Made by a program: the position numbers and the translations under genes. Positions 33,256-45,500 of a stretch of DNA of 64,000 bases are shown here, in pieces. The DNA comes from Megalobrama amblycephala (lineage: Eukaryota > Chordata > Actinopteri > Cypriniformes > Xenocyprididae), in NCBI RefSeq assembly GCF_018812025.1, contig NC_063063.1:7352942-7416941 (forward strand), in the 5' to 3' direction. The first letter of the stretch is position 1; the number at the start of each line of letters is the position of its first letter. The notes beneath the pieces are model-generated. The model made no database searches, had not been told where the DNA came from, and saw only the letters and a program-made list of their open reading frames with translations.

Positions 33256-35640
33256 AAGTCACCCAATAGTTTCATGTGAGGAAAACACAGAAATTGAAGT
33301 CTTTATTCCCTAAAATTCTTGCTATCAAATGTTTTGTGCTTACCTATATTTAAACTTTCTGAGTGTCGATAAGTCATGCAATAACCAATGGAATTTGGTA
33401 TCATTAAATCTTGTACAAAGCATCTTAACATGCTATATTTTAATCCCCATCCAAATGTGGCAAACACATTAATCCATACTCCCTGTCAACAGAGTATACA
33501 TTGAAAAGTTTGCGCCGACCCGAGACGGGTAGGGCTGTTGCAATAACCTCAATATTGTAATACCATGATACTGACAAGCCAACCGCAAAGAAAGGCAAGC
33601 AAATGCCACAACTGCAATGTTCACATTTTTCTTGTTGTACACTTCATATGTGTATTGAATGTTAAAGTTAATAATAATAACAAGAGTGAAGAATGTATTT
33701 TTTCCTCAAATGGCTCTTTTTTACTCAAGACTGTTTACCATTGTGATTTGTACAGAGGCTCCGTAGATTTGCATTAAACAAGCCTGAACAGACAGTGAGC
33801 GAGAGGAGAGAAATCGACTGAGCGCGTGCGATTACAGGTCTTCTGGTCAAGTCATATATTCCTGAAAAAAAAAAATGTTTGCCATGTCTGAAGAGGAAGG
33901 AGATATTTGACGTTTAAGGGCATTTCCCATGAATGGCGTCAGTGCTGGCCAATGCATTGAATCAATGCCATTGGTCTCTATGAAGTGAAGCATCAACTTC
34001 AGCATTACCTCATTACTGGTCTGTTGAGCCTTGTAAAGTGGCGCACAAAGTTAAAATAATTTCAACACCAATGAATGAATCAGTGTTTTTGAACGTATTA
34101 GTTGAATTAATGGTTTAATGATTAATGGTTTGAAATAAATGGACTCACTCATAGACAGCCCTTGCTACCACCTAGTGGCGTAACAATGTAACCTGCATTG
34201 ACTGACAGCCTGTCTAGAATGTGCAAAGACAAGCAGTGCTGATACTGGTGAAATATCAGCAGTCTTAGAAAGCCTTTCGTCCAGTCAGATTCGAGGATGT
34301 GAACTAACTGTTATACATAACAGCCCAACAAGCTTATTATCACGTTTATGTTTTGTTATGTGGACCCTTATTTTCACATTCTGTTCTTTTTTCCCCTTTA
34401 GTTCCTGTTTCCCCGCTCTGTTTAGTTTCGGGTTCATTGGTTACTGATTATGTCCTCGTTAGTTGTAATAGTTACGTATTAGTTTCACATACATGTAGTT
34501 TACTACACGTCCTTTGTTCCACCCCTCTTTATATAGCCCTGTGTTTCAGTTGTTTTTGGTCAGTTCTTGTTTATGTTGTGGTTTGCATTATTCTCCTGCA
34601 TGTTCATTTAGAGCGTGTGGATTATTAATAAAGCCTGTTTTGTTTTTGAGTCTCCTTCTTGCCTGCTGACCAAATCATAACACTCATTTACATAACAAAA
34701 ATAAATAAACAAATAATTACAGTTTAAAAAAACATTGCGATACGCATACTGAGCAAAATTTTCCACAGAAAGTCATACCGGTAACATGAGTGTGGGTACG
34801 TAAATGACAGTTTTCATTTCTGGGTTGTGAACTATTCCTTTAAAAAGCACATAAAGCTTTAGTAAGCGAGGCTATGGACACGTTTCCTCCCCGCGGGTCC
34901 AGACGACTTTCTCAGCAGCTCGGCATTCAAATGGCCATGCTGAGCTGAAATACAATCCCGCTGAAACCCATTAGTCACCGGACGCACTTGCAGAGAGGAC
35001 ACAATAATCCACATAAATTAAAATGAAGGGACAGGCGTTTGGCTCACAGGTAGGATGTCCTTGGCTCAGACGTGGTGTATAATGCAGTAGAGAATTAAAG
35101 GGAAGTGTGTGCCCACTAGAGCGATCAGGACACGGACAGAGGGGCAGGAGTGTGGGTGGGTTTCCTTACACTCCAGTGGCTGTGCCCACCTCAAGGGCAG
35201 GACACCATGTTCAGTCTCCTGAAGCGAAGACAGGAACTGTGAGAAAATAACAGCTCTGTTTGTCCTACAGATACAGGCACAAAGATTAAGACACAAATAA
35301 TGAATAAACTTTTAAAGACATCAATGTCCATTTTTTGAAGACAAAATTGATCCTATTTGCTCTTTTACTAAATACATCAGGTCTTATTTTGCACGATTCA
35401 TTAGTGCACATTATTCTAAACTAAATAAAGTCAATAATTTTATTTGCCACTAAAACAACTTTTACTGACGTAATTAGGACTGTGTAAAATTATATTAACC
35501 AAGTCTATGGGTTTTTTAGCCCCAAAATTCTTAGGCAACAATTGCTGCCAGGCAACAATCTCAAGTCCAATTGCTTAGAAAAGTAACAGCAGTATTCTCC
35601 ACAAGCCACACAATTTGAACATTTAAATACTAACCAACAA
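33256..35640. other. Non-coding stretch with a possible solo LTR
   Basis: No recognisable gene. It contains the possible LTR at 34354-34682 and a MITE end at about 34790-34842. The rest is unremarkable AT-rich DNA. Confidence 0.6.
34354..34682 (+). mobile_element. Possible solo LTR of a retrotransposon
   Basis: It begins TGTTATG and ends CATAACA, the TG...CA inverted termini of LTRs, about 329 bp apart. A TTTATATAG box lies at about 34528-34536 and AATAAA at 34627-34632 followed by a T-rich stretch, in the order expected of U3, R and U5. No target duplication is evident and no internal gag/pol sequence is nearby. A LINE 3' end is the alternative. Confidence 0.35.
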
Positions 35641-35820
35641 TAGCTATGTTTCCATCCACCTATTTTTATGCGCATTTTGGGATATCGCATCAAAAACTGC
35701 TGGATGGAAACACCAAGATGCGCTTGTTTGAGTCGGACAAATTTTTTATTCGTAAATGTTTTATGTGATATTCCAAATTTGCAAATAAGTTATATGTGCA
35801 ACTCTGGATGGAAGGAGCTA
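35641..35820. mobile_element. Short MITE, 180 bp
   Basis: The ends TAGCTATGTTTCCATCCA and, reverse-complemented, TAGCTCCTTCCATCCAGAG are inverted. The internal ATTTTTATGCGCATTTTGGG and a second CTGGATGGAAACAC copy fit a common cyprinid family. No coding capacity. Confidence 0.65.
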
Positions 35821-35850
35821 ATTTCACCAGTAAATCAAAAAGAATTGCAA

Positions 35851-36105
35851 TTAAAAGGATAGTTCACCCAAAATATGCATCATGTTATTCCAAACCTGTA
35901 TGACGTTCTTACCTCTATGGGAAATCTATTTTGAAGAATGTTATTAAAAGCAAACAGTTTTGATGAACAATGACTTCCATTTGTATGGGAAAAAAGGCAT
36001 ATCAAAATATCTTTATCATCAAAATCTCAATTCTTTTGTGGTCCACAGACAAAAGTCAAACAAGTTCTGAAATGACATCAGAGTGAGGAAATTATGACAA
36101 TTATG
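35851..36105. repeat. TTAAAAGGATAGTTCACCC MITE copy with degraded right end
   Basis: The left end TTAAAAGGATAGTTCACCCA and the body CATGTTATTCCAAACCTGTA and TTTTGTGGTCCACAGAC-type words match the abundant family of 8086-8560 and 32284. The right terminus is eroded. Confidence 0.6.
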
Positions 36106-38004
36106 CCAATTTAAGTCATTATAAATGGTTTATAAGAGGCACAAGCACAGACATGTGCTAGAACAAGGTGCGCACACACACATCAGGAATGAAGAGCCAG
36201 TGAAGATAACCGCATGACATTTGAAGCCGCCCGTGTTGAAAAGCAGGAAGTGGCAGGAAATGAGTGTTCCCTCTCTCTCAGACAGCATGATAAAAGCCTG
36301 CTGGAGTCCAGAGCGTCTATGCCGCAGTGTGTTCTTGGCACCCGAGCTGTCATGCTCAAAAGACCCAAAGCGCTCCACCATGATCAAAGACCATTTTCAC
36401 GCGCAGAAACCCAATCCCACGTCTCGTGCTCATTCCGTCTCTCTCAGTACACTGCCAGCGTGCAGTCACACACAGCACACACCGCTTTAAAAAATTACAG
36501 ACATGCTGCTGTGATTTCCCACAAGTCTTTTATTAGTAAATGCATTACATTCTCTCAGATTGTTAGTTCTTACCCAGAATATGAGGAATGCTTTGAATTT
36601 TCTGTGTTGATTTTGAAAATCTGTGTAATACGCTGGAATTAGGTTGACCACACGTCCTCTTTTTCCCAGATATTTCCTTATATTATTATATAAATCTAAA
36701 ATATAATTTCTAAATAGCCTAAAATGTATTGGTTTTGGCTTTGTGCTCCTATTGATATGCTCTCTACAGCCCTCATACCTTCATACGTGTTAATTGCGTT
36801 CACAATGCCTTCACAATTAAGTTGGTGAAACTACTTTTCAATCATTACCTTCAGCAAGCACGATTCACATCAATCAGATTACAGCATTCACACTGGGAGC
36901 ATAAATTGTGTGGTGTCACGTCCCAGAATTCATCCCATTCACCGAAATGAAAACGCCTCGCTCACACAGTATGTGTATAAACCGGTCATTTTAAAATGTA
37001 AAATAATTACACAAGAATTCCTGTGTTTTCATCCTGGTCAGGATCACATTAGCCAAAAGAGAGAGTCTTGAACTAAATGAACTAAATGAAACACTTTATA
37101 AAAAGACTCTTTAACATTAGTTAACACATTAGTATCATGAACTGAAAATTTACCATTTCTTATTTTATAAATAAATAGAAGTTAATGTTAATTTCTGCAT
37201 ATAATACATTTTTAACATTTAAAAAGTTGCATAGGCTAAATTTTACATTTAAACCTAGATAACTTGATTCCTAATGCATAAAATAACCCCTTAACTACTG
37301 TCAATGTTCTCTTCTTTGAAAAGCACAATATGGTCACCCTATCATGAATGGATTTAAATGTGGAAGTAAATGATGCTGAAAATACTATGCTCTATTTGCA
37401 GCTGAATGTACAATGAAGAAAAAATATTTAGTAAACGAACCCACAAAACCATGACTTTAGAAAGAAGTGAACTGAAAATAAGTTAAAACTCAAAGTTAAC
37501 AGCACAGGTTTTAAGTGATTAGTGAAAATGTGAAGCTTATCTAGTTAGCAAGTAACAAGAATTTCCTGTCATCACCGCGCCAGTAGAAACTTAAAAGCAG
37601 ACAGGAGCATGTGCTGTAGCCAGCAGAACAAAACTGAATTAACAGATTACACAGATATGCAGATGTGTCGTGAATTAATACATTAGAAAAAAACAGATTT
37701 CAACATAACTTATGAATAAGACTTTTCAATAACAACAGCAAAGCGTGACATCATCAGATTTCTCACACCGTGTCTACACCAGACGTGAGCGGCACAACAC
37801 GACAAAAGCAAATACAACCCATTATAATCATTGATGCTGTCTACACTGGATGCGACGCGACAACAAATTCCAATGGTAAACTGGTGCACCATTCTATTTC
37901 TGACGTACTTCAAGCTTCTGATACGAAGAACAAATAGATTTGCTACGGCCGCTTTGTCGCGTCCGATGTGGACAGCTTCTAGCTAAATTTTCTAGGCTAT
38001 TCAT
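36106..38004. other. Non-coding stretch without recognised gene
   Basis: The part at 36214-36490 is open in several frames on both strands, but no frame resembles a known protein. A degraded TTAGTTAACA-type repeat lies at about 37080-37230. Nothing else is seen. Confidence 0.5.
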
Positions 38005-38294
38005 CAAGCAGCAAAACTTTCAACATTGAATAAAAATAAGAAATGTTTCTTGTGCACCATATCAGCATATTAAAATGAGTTCTGAAGAATCATGTGACAC
38101 TGAAAACTGGATTAATGGCTGCTGAAAATTACTTTTTGAAAATATATTAAAATAAAAACACTTATTTTAAGTCGTGATAATATTTCACAACATTACTGTT
38201 TTACTGTATTTTTGACCAAATAAATGCAGCCTCGTTGAGCATTAGAGACTTGTTTCAAAAACATTCTGGCCCCAAACTTTTGAACAGTAGTGCA
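38005..38294 (-). repeat. Abundant dispersed repeat (GCTGCATTTATTTGGTC type), minus orientation
   Basis: Read on the minus strand it contains GCTGCATTTATTTGGTCAAA, AATACAGTAAAACAGTAATG, CATGATTCTTCAGAACTCA and ACATTTCTTATTTTTATTC. Shorter copies lie at 59788-59945 and 62270-62400. It is a highly repeated cyprinid sequence without coding capacity. Confidence 0.7.
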
Positions 38295-39810
38295 CACACA
38301 AACAAGAGTTGCAGAGAGAACAAAAAAAAAACCATCACTCTAGGCTTTATTGGTTGATAACAATTTTTCCCAATTTTCTCTAATGCAAAATGGAAGCTCT
38401 AGACACTGTGACATTTCATTTAATGGAGCGTTCCTCTTCTGTTCTGCCTGTTTTGCATAATAACTTTAACCATTCAAATTGCTCAGCTCCGATAGGGTCA
38501 GGTAGCAGCTCGGCAGCTGTGATCGCATTCATGCAATTAACGTTCCGGCAAATGCTCTGGCATAAACCTCAGGAAACGCTGCCTTATCTCCTGCTTTAAG
38601 GTCATGAAGATGAAATACAGTGCCAATTATGCGTGAACCCAGAAAAGCACTGAGCGCCAAGAAGGAAGAATTTCACCGGTGAAGATTTTAATCATCAAGC
38701 TCGTATGATTCCCGATCAATAAGAGAGTGTAATCTTCAGCACAGTGAGAGCAGCTTGTGTGGATCAGGTTTGGAGATGCCCGGGTGAACACTCCAAGAAT
38801 ATCCCTTTCAGTGCAGGGACTTCAAGCTAGTTAATCTGTCTGCCAGCTGCCCAAGAGACAACATGGCAAACCTGTATTCAGATGTCCTGACAAGAGCATT
38901 GGCAGAATTTCATTGGCTGAAGCGTTAAATGATATTGAGCTTCACTCTCTTGATTTCTCTTGACATATTGTAGGGAACAACACATTCCAGTTTTATGGTA
39001 GGGCCCCTCTCTTTGCATTTTGATTGGATCTTGGTGGACTAGCACAAACAAAGGTCAAACACCATCAGATAAGGATGCTAGGACAACTGACAGACACCTT
39101 AAACCGCGGGAAGGACAGGATTTAGTTAGTCCACAGGCAGTTTCTGCCCTGCACCCTTCTTGAGACTAATGTCTATGGTTTAAGCCAACTGCAATGAAAA
39201 TTCCTTAGAACACTTTGGATGCGAGAACAGTGGCTGAAACAAAGAGACACCAAAATTATTAATTCATAACCATGTTTGGAAACCTTAAAACCTGATGTAA
39301 ACTAAAGCACATCCATTTCATATGAATTCAGAGAAATATGCACTCTCAAAGACAGCTATTTGTAGTGTAACGTCTTGCACAAACTTAGCTTTTAATGTAC
39401 AAATGAATGCATGCATGACAGTTCAACCTTTTCCCACCTTGGTTGGACTATCTGTTCATAACATTGCCAAATGTATTCTGGTGGTGGTTTGGAAAGTGAC
39501 AAATGCATTGATAAAACTTTAAAAGACACTGTAAATACTTCTGTGTGCTTTATGCAAATGAGTTCCACAAGGGAAAGAAGGGTGAGCCACACTGTGTTTG
39601 TCTTCTCTGATGCCAACAGCCAATCACAGCAATGGAATGGAGAAGCACCAAATTGCAAACTCCTCCTCATCAGAAAGGGATAAATGTACCCTTTCAACAG
39701 ACACTCCATCTAGTTCTGAGTCTCCCATCTAGTGAGACACTAACAGATACATACAAGTTCTGAGTCTCCGGCCTGTGAAGGAAGAGACAACAACAGATTC
39801 CATACTCTGA
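38295..39810. other. Non-coding stretch, partly ordered
   Basis: No gene or transposon recognised. The part at about 38500-38800 (for example CACCGGTGAAGATTTTAATC) is non-repetitive and less AT-biased than its surroundings. It could be a conserved non-coding element, but this is only an impression. Confidence 0.4.
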
Positions 39811-40438
39811 GGCTACGTTTACACTAGTGCGTTTTTGTTTTAAATGCATAACTTTTGCTACGGTTATGCCTGGCGTCGACACTACTCCGGAGTTTTCAAC
39901 CCTCAAAAATTGAGACTTTTGGAAATGCTGCAGTTGCGTTTCAGTGTAGATGGACCAAAATGGAGACTTTTGAAAATGAAGGCTGGGCTGCCCACATTCG
40001 CTCCCTGATTGGGTCTTCTGGATCATTGTGTATCCTTCCCTGATTCATCAACATAACATGTGACCATTATGCTACCGGAACATGACAATAACAGACGAGC
40101 CTAGACAACTGTGTAAACAATAACATGGAGATGAAACTGCAAGCTTTGCTGACTTTGTTGTCCTTTTTAGCAGCCATTGTACAGTTAAACTCTGCATTTT
40201 ATGATACTGCAGCTGCGTACATGCCCAAGAGGCAAGCTATTATTAGAGCAATCTGCAACTGTTTACACTTGTACGCACATGCCCAGTGTGCATGTCTGGT
40301 CATGTGACATGCGTTTTCGGTGGTGTAGTATGGACGGAAATCTTTTCTGAAACACAGTGGAAATGCCAGTATGGATGAGGATCGTTTTCATTTTAAAATG
40401 CTGTGTTAAAATGAAAACGCACTAGTGTGGACATAGCC
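39811..40438. mobile_element. Non-autonomous DNA transposon with GGCTACGTTTACACTAGTGCG ends
   Basis: The terminal inverted repeats of about 25 bp are GGCTACGTTTACACTAGTGC and, reverse-complemented, GGCTATGTCCACACTAGTGC, both followed by GTTTT. The trinucleotide TGA flanks both ends. It is 628 bp with internal repeats of the end motif (GTAGTATGGACGGAAATC, AAAACGCACTAGTG). There is no transposase; the short frames inside are remnants. Confidence 0.75.
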
Positions 40439-40686
40439 TGAGTCTACAGCTTGTGAGGCAGTCACAGATACTACCACATTCTGAGCCTCCAGTCTGTGAG
40501 GAAAGAGACATTAACAACTACGTTCAGTCTTTATCCAGCGAGACAATAACAGATGCAGCATGCCCCGAGTCTCCATGCCAAAGAGACAAAAGCGGATTGA
40601 CTAAGTCTGAGTCTCTAGCCAGAGAGGCAGAAGACAAACAGACATTTGCAATAAGGTTAAGCTCCAGCAAGTAAACCTTCACTTAA

Positions 40687-42500
40687 AGTCTTCAAGAAAA
40701 TCATATTATAACATATTTGTCAATGTCAATATACTAGTGTTTCTTGCACTGCTACTGCAAAACAATGAATATCAGTTGTGCCACCTGACAATATTAATAA
40801 TGACAGGGAATATGCTGAATACTGGATTTTTTTCCCATTTCAATTACATAAAAAAAAAAACACAAATACAAATACAAATACAAGTGTTTAGTCAACAGTC
40901 TCTATTGAAGCACATCACAATATTCGTAGGAACTGGAATAGGATACACTACAATGCACTTATTGTGTACATACATGTTTTACATTGTGCTTACATTTAAA
41001 AAAAAAAGCCTGTATATTACATCTGTAATTAGTTTTTGTAATGACATCTATAATTAGACTGTGGACCCTTCCCTTACCACTTAATCCACCCTTAAACCTT
41101 CCCATACCACCAAACCTGTTCTAATCTTACCTGCCGATCCCACCTCAATTGACCCTTCACCGGGAGTTTGATTGACAAGCGATCTAACCAATCTTAACGC
41201 CGAATCCGCCATTTTGTCCGACAAAGCAGTCAGGCGTTAGAAGGTTAACCTCAGTGGACTTGAACTTGAAAAATGGTGTGTACTGACGTCTTTCCGCATT
41301 TGAAACAACATTCCTTCTCATGTTCATTCATGTTTATTTGATGCTATAAATTAACTAGTAGGAAGAGATGATCGGTTCATGAGCCGCTTGAGCAGAGGAG
41401 CTACAGCAATCAGTCACGACACATTAAAGAGCCACAAAACTGTTTTTATTGTTCGAATTTCTTAAAAAATTACACAGTTTGGAAACTGGGACTAATATCA
41501 TAAGTAACCTGCTCTGTCGACGTGTTGTCAGTGTCCTCTTTGCTCTGCGATGTATTTTTCACTGTGTGTAGAGTGACAGCACCATGGCTTGTCGGACAAA
41601 GCAACAGTAACTGAGGGCGGCGGGTCTTTACAAAGGGTCAATAGCAGCACAAGTGCTTTGCAAACCAACATGAACAAGTACACTGTATATAACAACTTTT
41701 TTTTTTTTTTTTTTTTTTTTTGATGTGAGTACATAGTAGTTAAAGAAACCCTATTATAAAGTGTGACCAGTGTTTCTTTACTTGATATGATAGTGGTATC
41801 TAAATTTATTTTAAAATTATCATGAAAATAACTGAAAGTGTAAAACATCTTTAACTTAAAATTAATATTTTACAACAATAATTTAAAAACAGGATAATAA
41901 CAGACTTAAATTTATTATTTATTAACTTTTGACTATGTTCATACAAGTCCAGCAAGTTCCTACATAAAATATTTAAATATCAATAAAAAAAATTTGATTC
42001 CATATGTTAGTGTACTCCAAAAAGTTGGCAAAATAAACTTTAAGCTATTGATTGTACTTAATTTCAAGCATAAAGCAGCACATCCAAACCGTCTATCTGA
42101 CTTTGTCTTCATTTTGAGTGCAAAAAATAAATGAATAAATAAATAAACAAATAAATCAAGAGACTCAAGCAGGAGAACTGATCTGTGAGTGGTAGTGCTG
42201 GAAGCTTTGGCTGGTTTGTGAGATTCATCTGACATTCATCTGATTGTCAATAAGCCTTTGTTTTCATCTTCTCACTCTCTCACCAGCACTGCAAATCACA
42301 ACACAAATCAGACAAATGTCACCACAGGCAAATGACCACACATGTCCACACCAGAGACCTGAAAACACGGCATCACTGTGCATCACCTTTGTCCTATGAA
42401 ACATTTCAACCCAAATATGCTGATTTACAAATCAACCAATAATAAGTCTTCAAGAACATGATATTATAGCATATTTGTGTTTCTTGCACTGCTACTCAGC
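40687..42500 (+). repeat. Short dispersed duplication, two copies 1.7 kb apart
   Basis: AAGTCTTCAAGAA.AT.ATAT, then TATA.CATATTTGT and GTTTCTTGCACTGCTACT, occur at about 40687-40760 and again at about 42449-42500 in the same orientation. The second copy lacks 18 bases (CAATGTCAATATACTAGT or a shifted equivalent). The span given covers both copies and the unrelated DNA between them. Confidence 0.7.
41697..41721. repeat. Poly-T tract
   Basis: Homopolymer of 25 T on the plus strand. It may mark the end of an old retroposed sequence in the minus direction, but no flanking evidence was found. Confidence 0.95.
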
Positions 42501-45500
42501 AAAAGAAACTGCATTCGAACTGAGACCTAACAGTGTGATTTGAATGTAATAAAATGCCTGGATTCTGTAATATTATTATACAAAAATAAATAGATGACAT
42601 GTCTTTCAATAGTTAACCAAGTTGTTCAGCTCCACTACTAAGCTGTAGTTCACTACAAACTATATTCTTTTACTATGTTCTTTTATTTGTCACACAAACA
42701 AATCTATTTCTCTTTGTTGAGTGTGATAATCTTGATCAAGTATTGTACAATATCAGAGGGATCTGCAAAATACCCTTAATAAGCAGACCAGCACATGTCA
42801 ATATCAATGAATCAGAATCCAATATGAGCAAAAGCAAGGTCTAAAACACATAACATGACTTAGGTGGCACTCAAAACATATTCACTCTAGCAACATCAAA
42901 TATGTTGTGATGAGTGAATGAGTATGTGTATGAGTGTTAATATACACATGCACATGCATAGCATAATTGGCATAGCAGTGAATTCAGCAGTCATTTTTCA
43001 CTTTTTAAGGAGCTTGTTAATGGTGAGACAGGCAGTCAGTGAATACACAGTAGAGACACACATAAAATCACTCTCATATGGTTGCTGAGAAGATATAGGC
43101 ACAAATAACAGCCAATGAGGCATCTCAGTTTGTCACTGTGCACTGCTTCTAAAATAAGGCACAAAGACACTATTTACACACTCACTGCTGCTGTGAAACT
43201 CCAGTGACTTCTTACACAATTCACACGCTCCACATCTGTTGAATGGCCTTAGAGATTTTTTCCTCATTAAAAAGTTTTACACAAAGAAATGGCACTACAA
43301 ACTCTCACTATTGGACCCATTTGAATGTGGAATAGATTAAGTCGACTGCAAATAGTGCATTATTAACTGAAATCGTTTTCTTTTGCATGATGCTGCATCC
43401 ATGCTGAAAGGTGTTCGAATAAAATTACAATTGTATAGCCAGACAACAATTTAATTTTTTAGTCTTTGATGGGTTTTTTTCTTCTAAAATTCTTAAAGGG
43501 GAAGTATCATGGAAAATAGGACTGCTCTGTTGAAATAAAAGTCTGATCTACTGTGTACACATACTCCCAAGGCCCAAAAAAAAGTATGGACACTAATGTG
43601 TAACATTAACAATAAGATTTAAAGGGACAATTCAACCAAAAAAAATTAAACACAGAAGCTTAGGTTTTCCTCTAACTGTTCCTATAAAACTCTTTGTTAA
43701 TGTTAATCCTTAGTGTCCTATAAATGTTTGGCTTCTTTATTAGGGTGGGGGTGCTGGGGAGTATGTGTACACAGAGCAGTCTAAAATCACTGACAGAAAG
43801 GCTGACATTTAATTAGCGCTTCCCCAATGACATGTTTTAACTGTGTCAGTGTCTATTTTGTGCACACAACATGGATAAACATGTAAAGCTTCAACAGGTA
43901 AAATGAAAACTTTGGTTTCATTTTACCTGTTTCGGTTTCAGTATTTCGGAAAAAAATTATTTCGGTGCATCGGATGAAACAGAATTTTCATTTTTGGATA
44001 AACTCTACCTTTAAGTTAAAATATATTAGAATAATATAATAATATATATAATAATATTTTTCATGTTATTTTTGGCAATTTTATGTGTAAACTGATGCAT
44101 AGAACCAAATCCACATTTTTTCATTTCCAATGTACAGTACATCACAATACAGAAAAAAAAGATCTGTCGCTACTTCTGTTTCACAGAAGTACTTCTTTTT
44201 TGGGGGGGGGTCTAATGCTATTTCATGCATTCTGACTTATTTACACAGTTAAAGAGTTGGATTTTCTTGCTAAACATGGCCAAAGTTTAAAAAAAAAAAA
44301 AAAACGAGTTGGACGTATGATGTAGTATTTCTGTGCCAAATACACTCCTTCAGAGTTCGTACAAGTTTCAGAAAGCTTTTTCAAGTATGGCCCTGTATTA
44401 CTTCATAAAGGGCGGAATTCCTTATATGGGCACTTCTCCGGGAAGAGCGTGTGCACACACATCAACCAGAGTGAGAGCATGCTTCGTTCGGTTACGAAGT
44501 CGCCGGCAGCGCTGCAAAGGACTTGCTCAAGAAAGATATGTCAGTTTGTTTTTAGATCACAAAATCAACAATGTCACCAAAGAAGGGTGTTTTTGGATGT
44601 TAGGGAAAGATAACCTTGCTTCCCAAAGAACCCAGTGTTAAGTGGAGCTGAGAGATTTGTGCTCATGCATTACACTGATGCGCTCTTGACATCTGTCATT
44701 AAAATAACCATAGAAACCACCTTAAATTAAAATCAAAATAAGGATAAAGTCGTGTCTGAAATTTTTTTTATTGGTTAAAATGAATGGGGAATATCTCGTG
44801 TCAAGGCCCAGTTTGACACTAGATATTCAGATCGTTTGAAACTGAAAGATGGAGTAGTCCAAGCGGAAAAAGATCCAGATCATGAGTCGAAACCGCAGGT
44901 AGTAAGTAAAACTGCATCAAATGTCTATTTTGTTAGCAGTCGGCACGCAAGTGCATATAATGTAAACAACATACAATGAATCAAAAGTTATCCAGGGATA
45001 ACGCGATGGTGTATTGTGTGTGTTTAAGTAGATTTGTTTAGCTGACCATCGATAGCTTCGCTAAGCAAAAGCTGCGTGTGCTGGTGACTCTTTAGCTTCA
45101 TCCAAGGCATGCCTCCAAGAGCTAAGCTGTTTTAGGAAAGACAGGGTACAGCGTATCTGTCTTTTATAAATCTGATCAAACTAAAGAGTCTTCAGAGATA
45201 TGAAGGATGCTATACTACTCTATAGGTACTCAAGAGTAACATGAGATTGGCCAAAACTGTGTGTGTTATGTACCCTTTAAGAAAAGCCCATATTAGTCAA
45301 ACGCTTGTCTTAGAGGTACAATATCAAAAAAAAAGTATAAACAGATTTCAGGAATTACAAAGATGTTACAAAAAGTATAGAATATGCCCCATTAACACAT
45401 CCATTAAAGGAGCAAGATGATAGAGCAGAGTATTCTCAGAACAACTCTCTAAAGGTAGCAGCAGCTCAGAGAAAGACACTGAAACAAAGGGACAACTGTA

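Noticed and set aside
36214..36642. 142-codon plus-strand frame with overlapping frames on the other strand
   Set aside because: No recognisable domain or splice signals in a consistent arrangement.
40125..40307. Small frame beginning with a hydrophobic signal-like segment
   Set aside because: It lies wholly inside the non-autonomous transposon 39811-40438.
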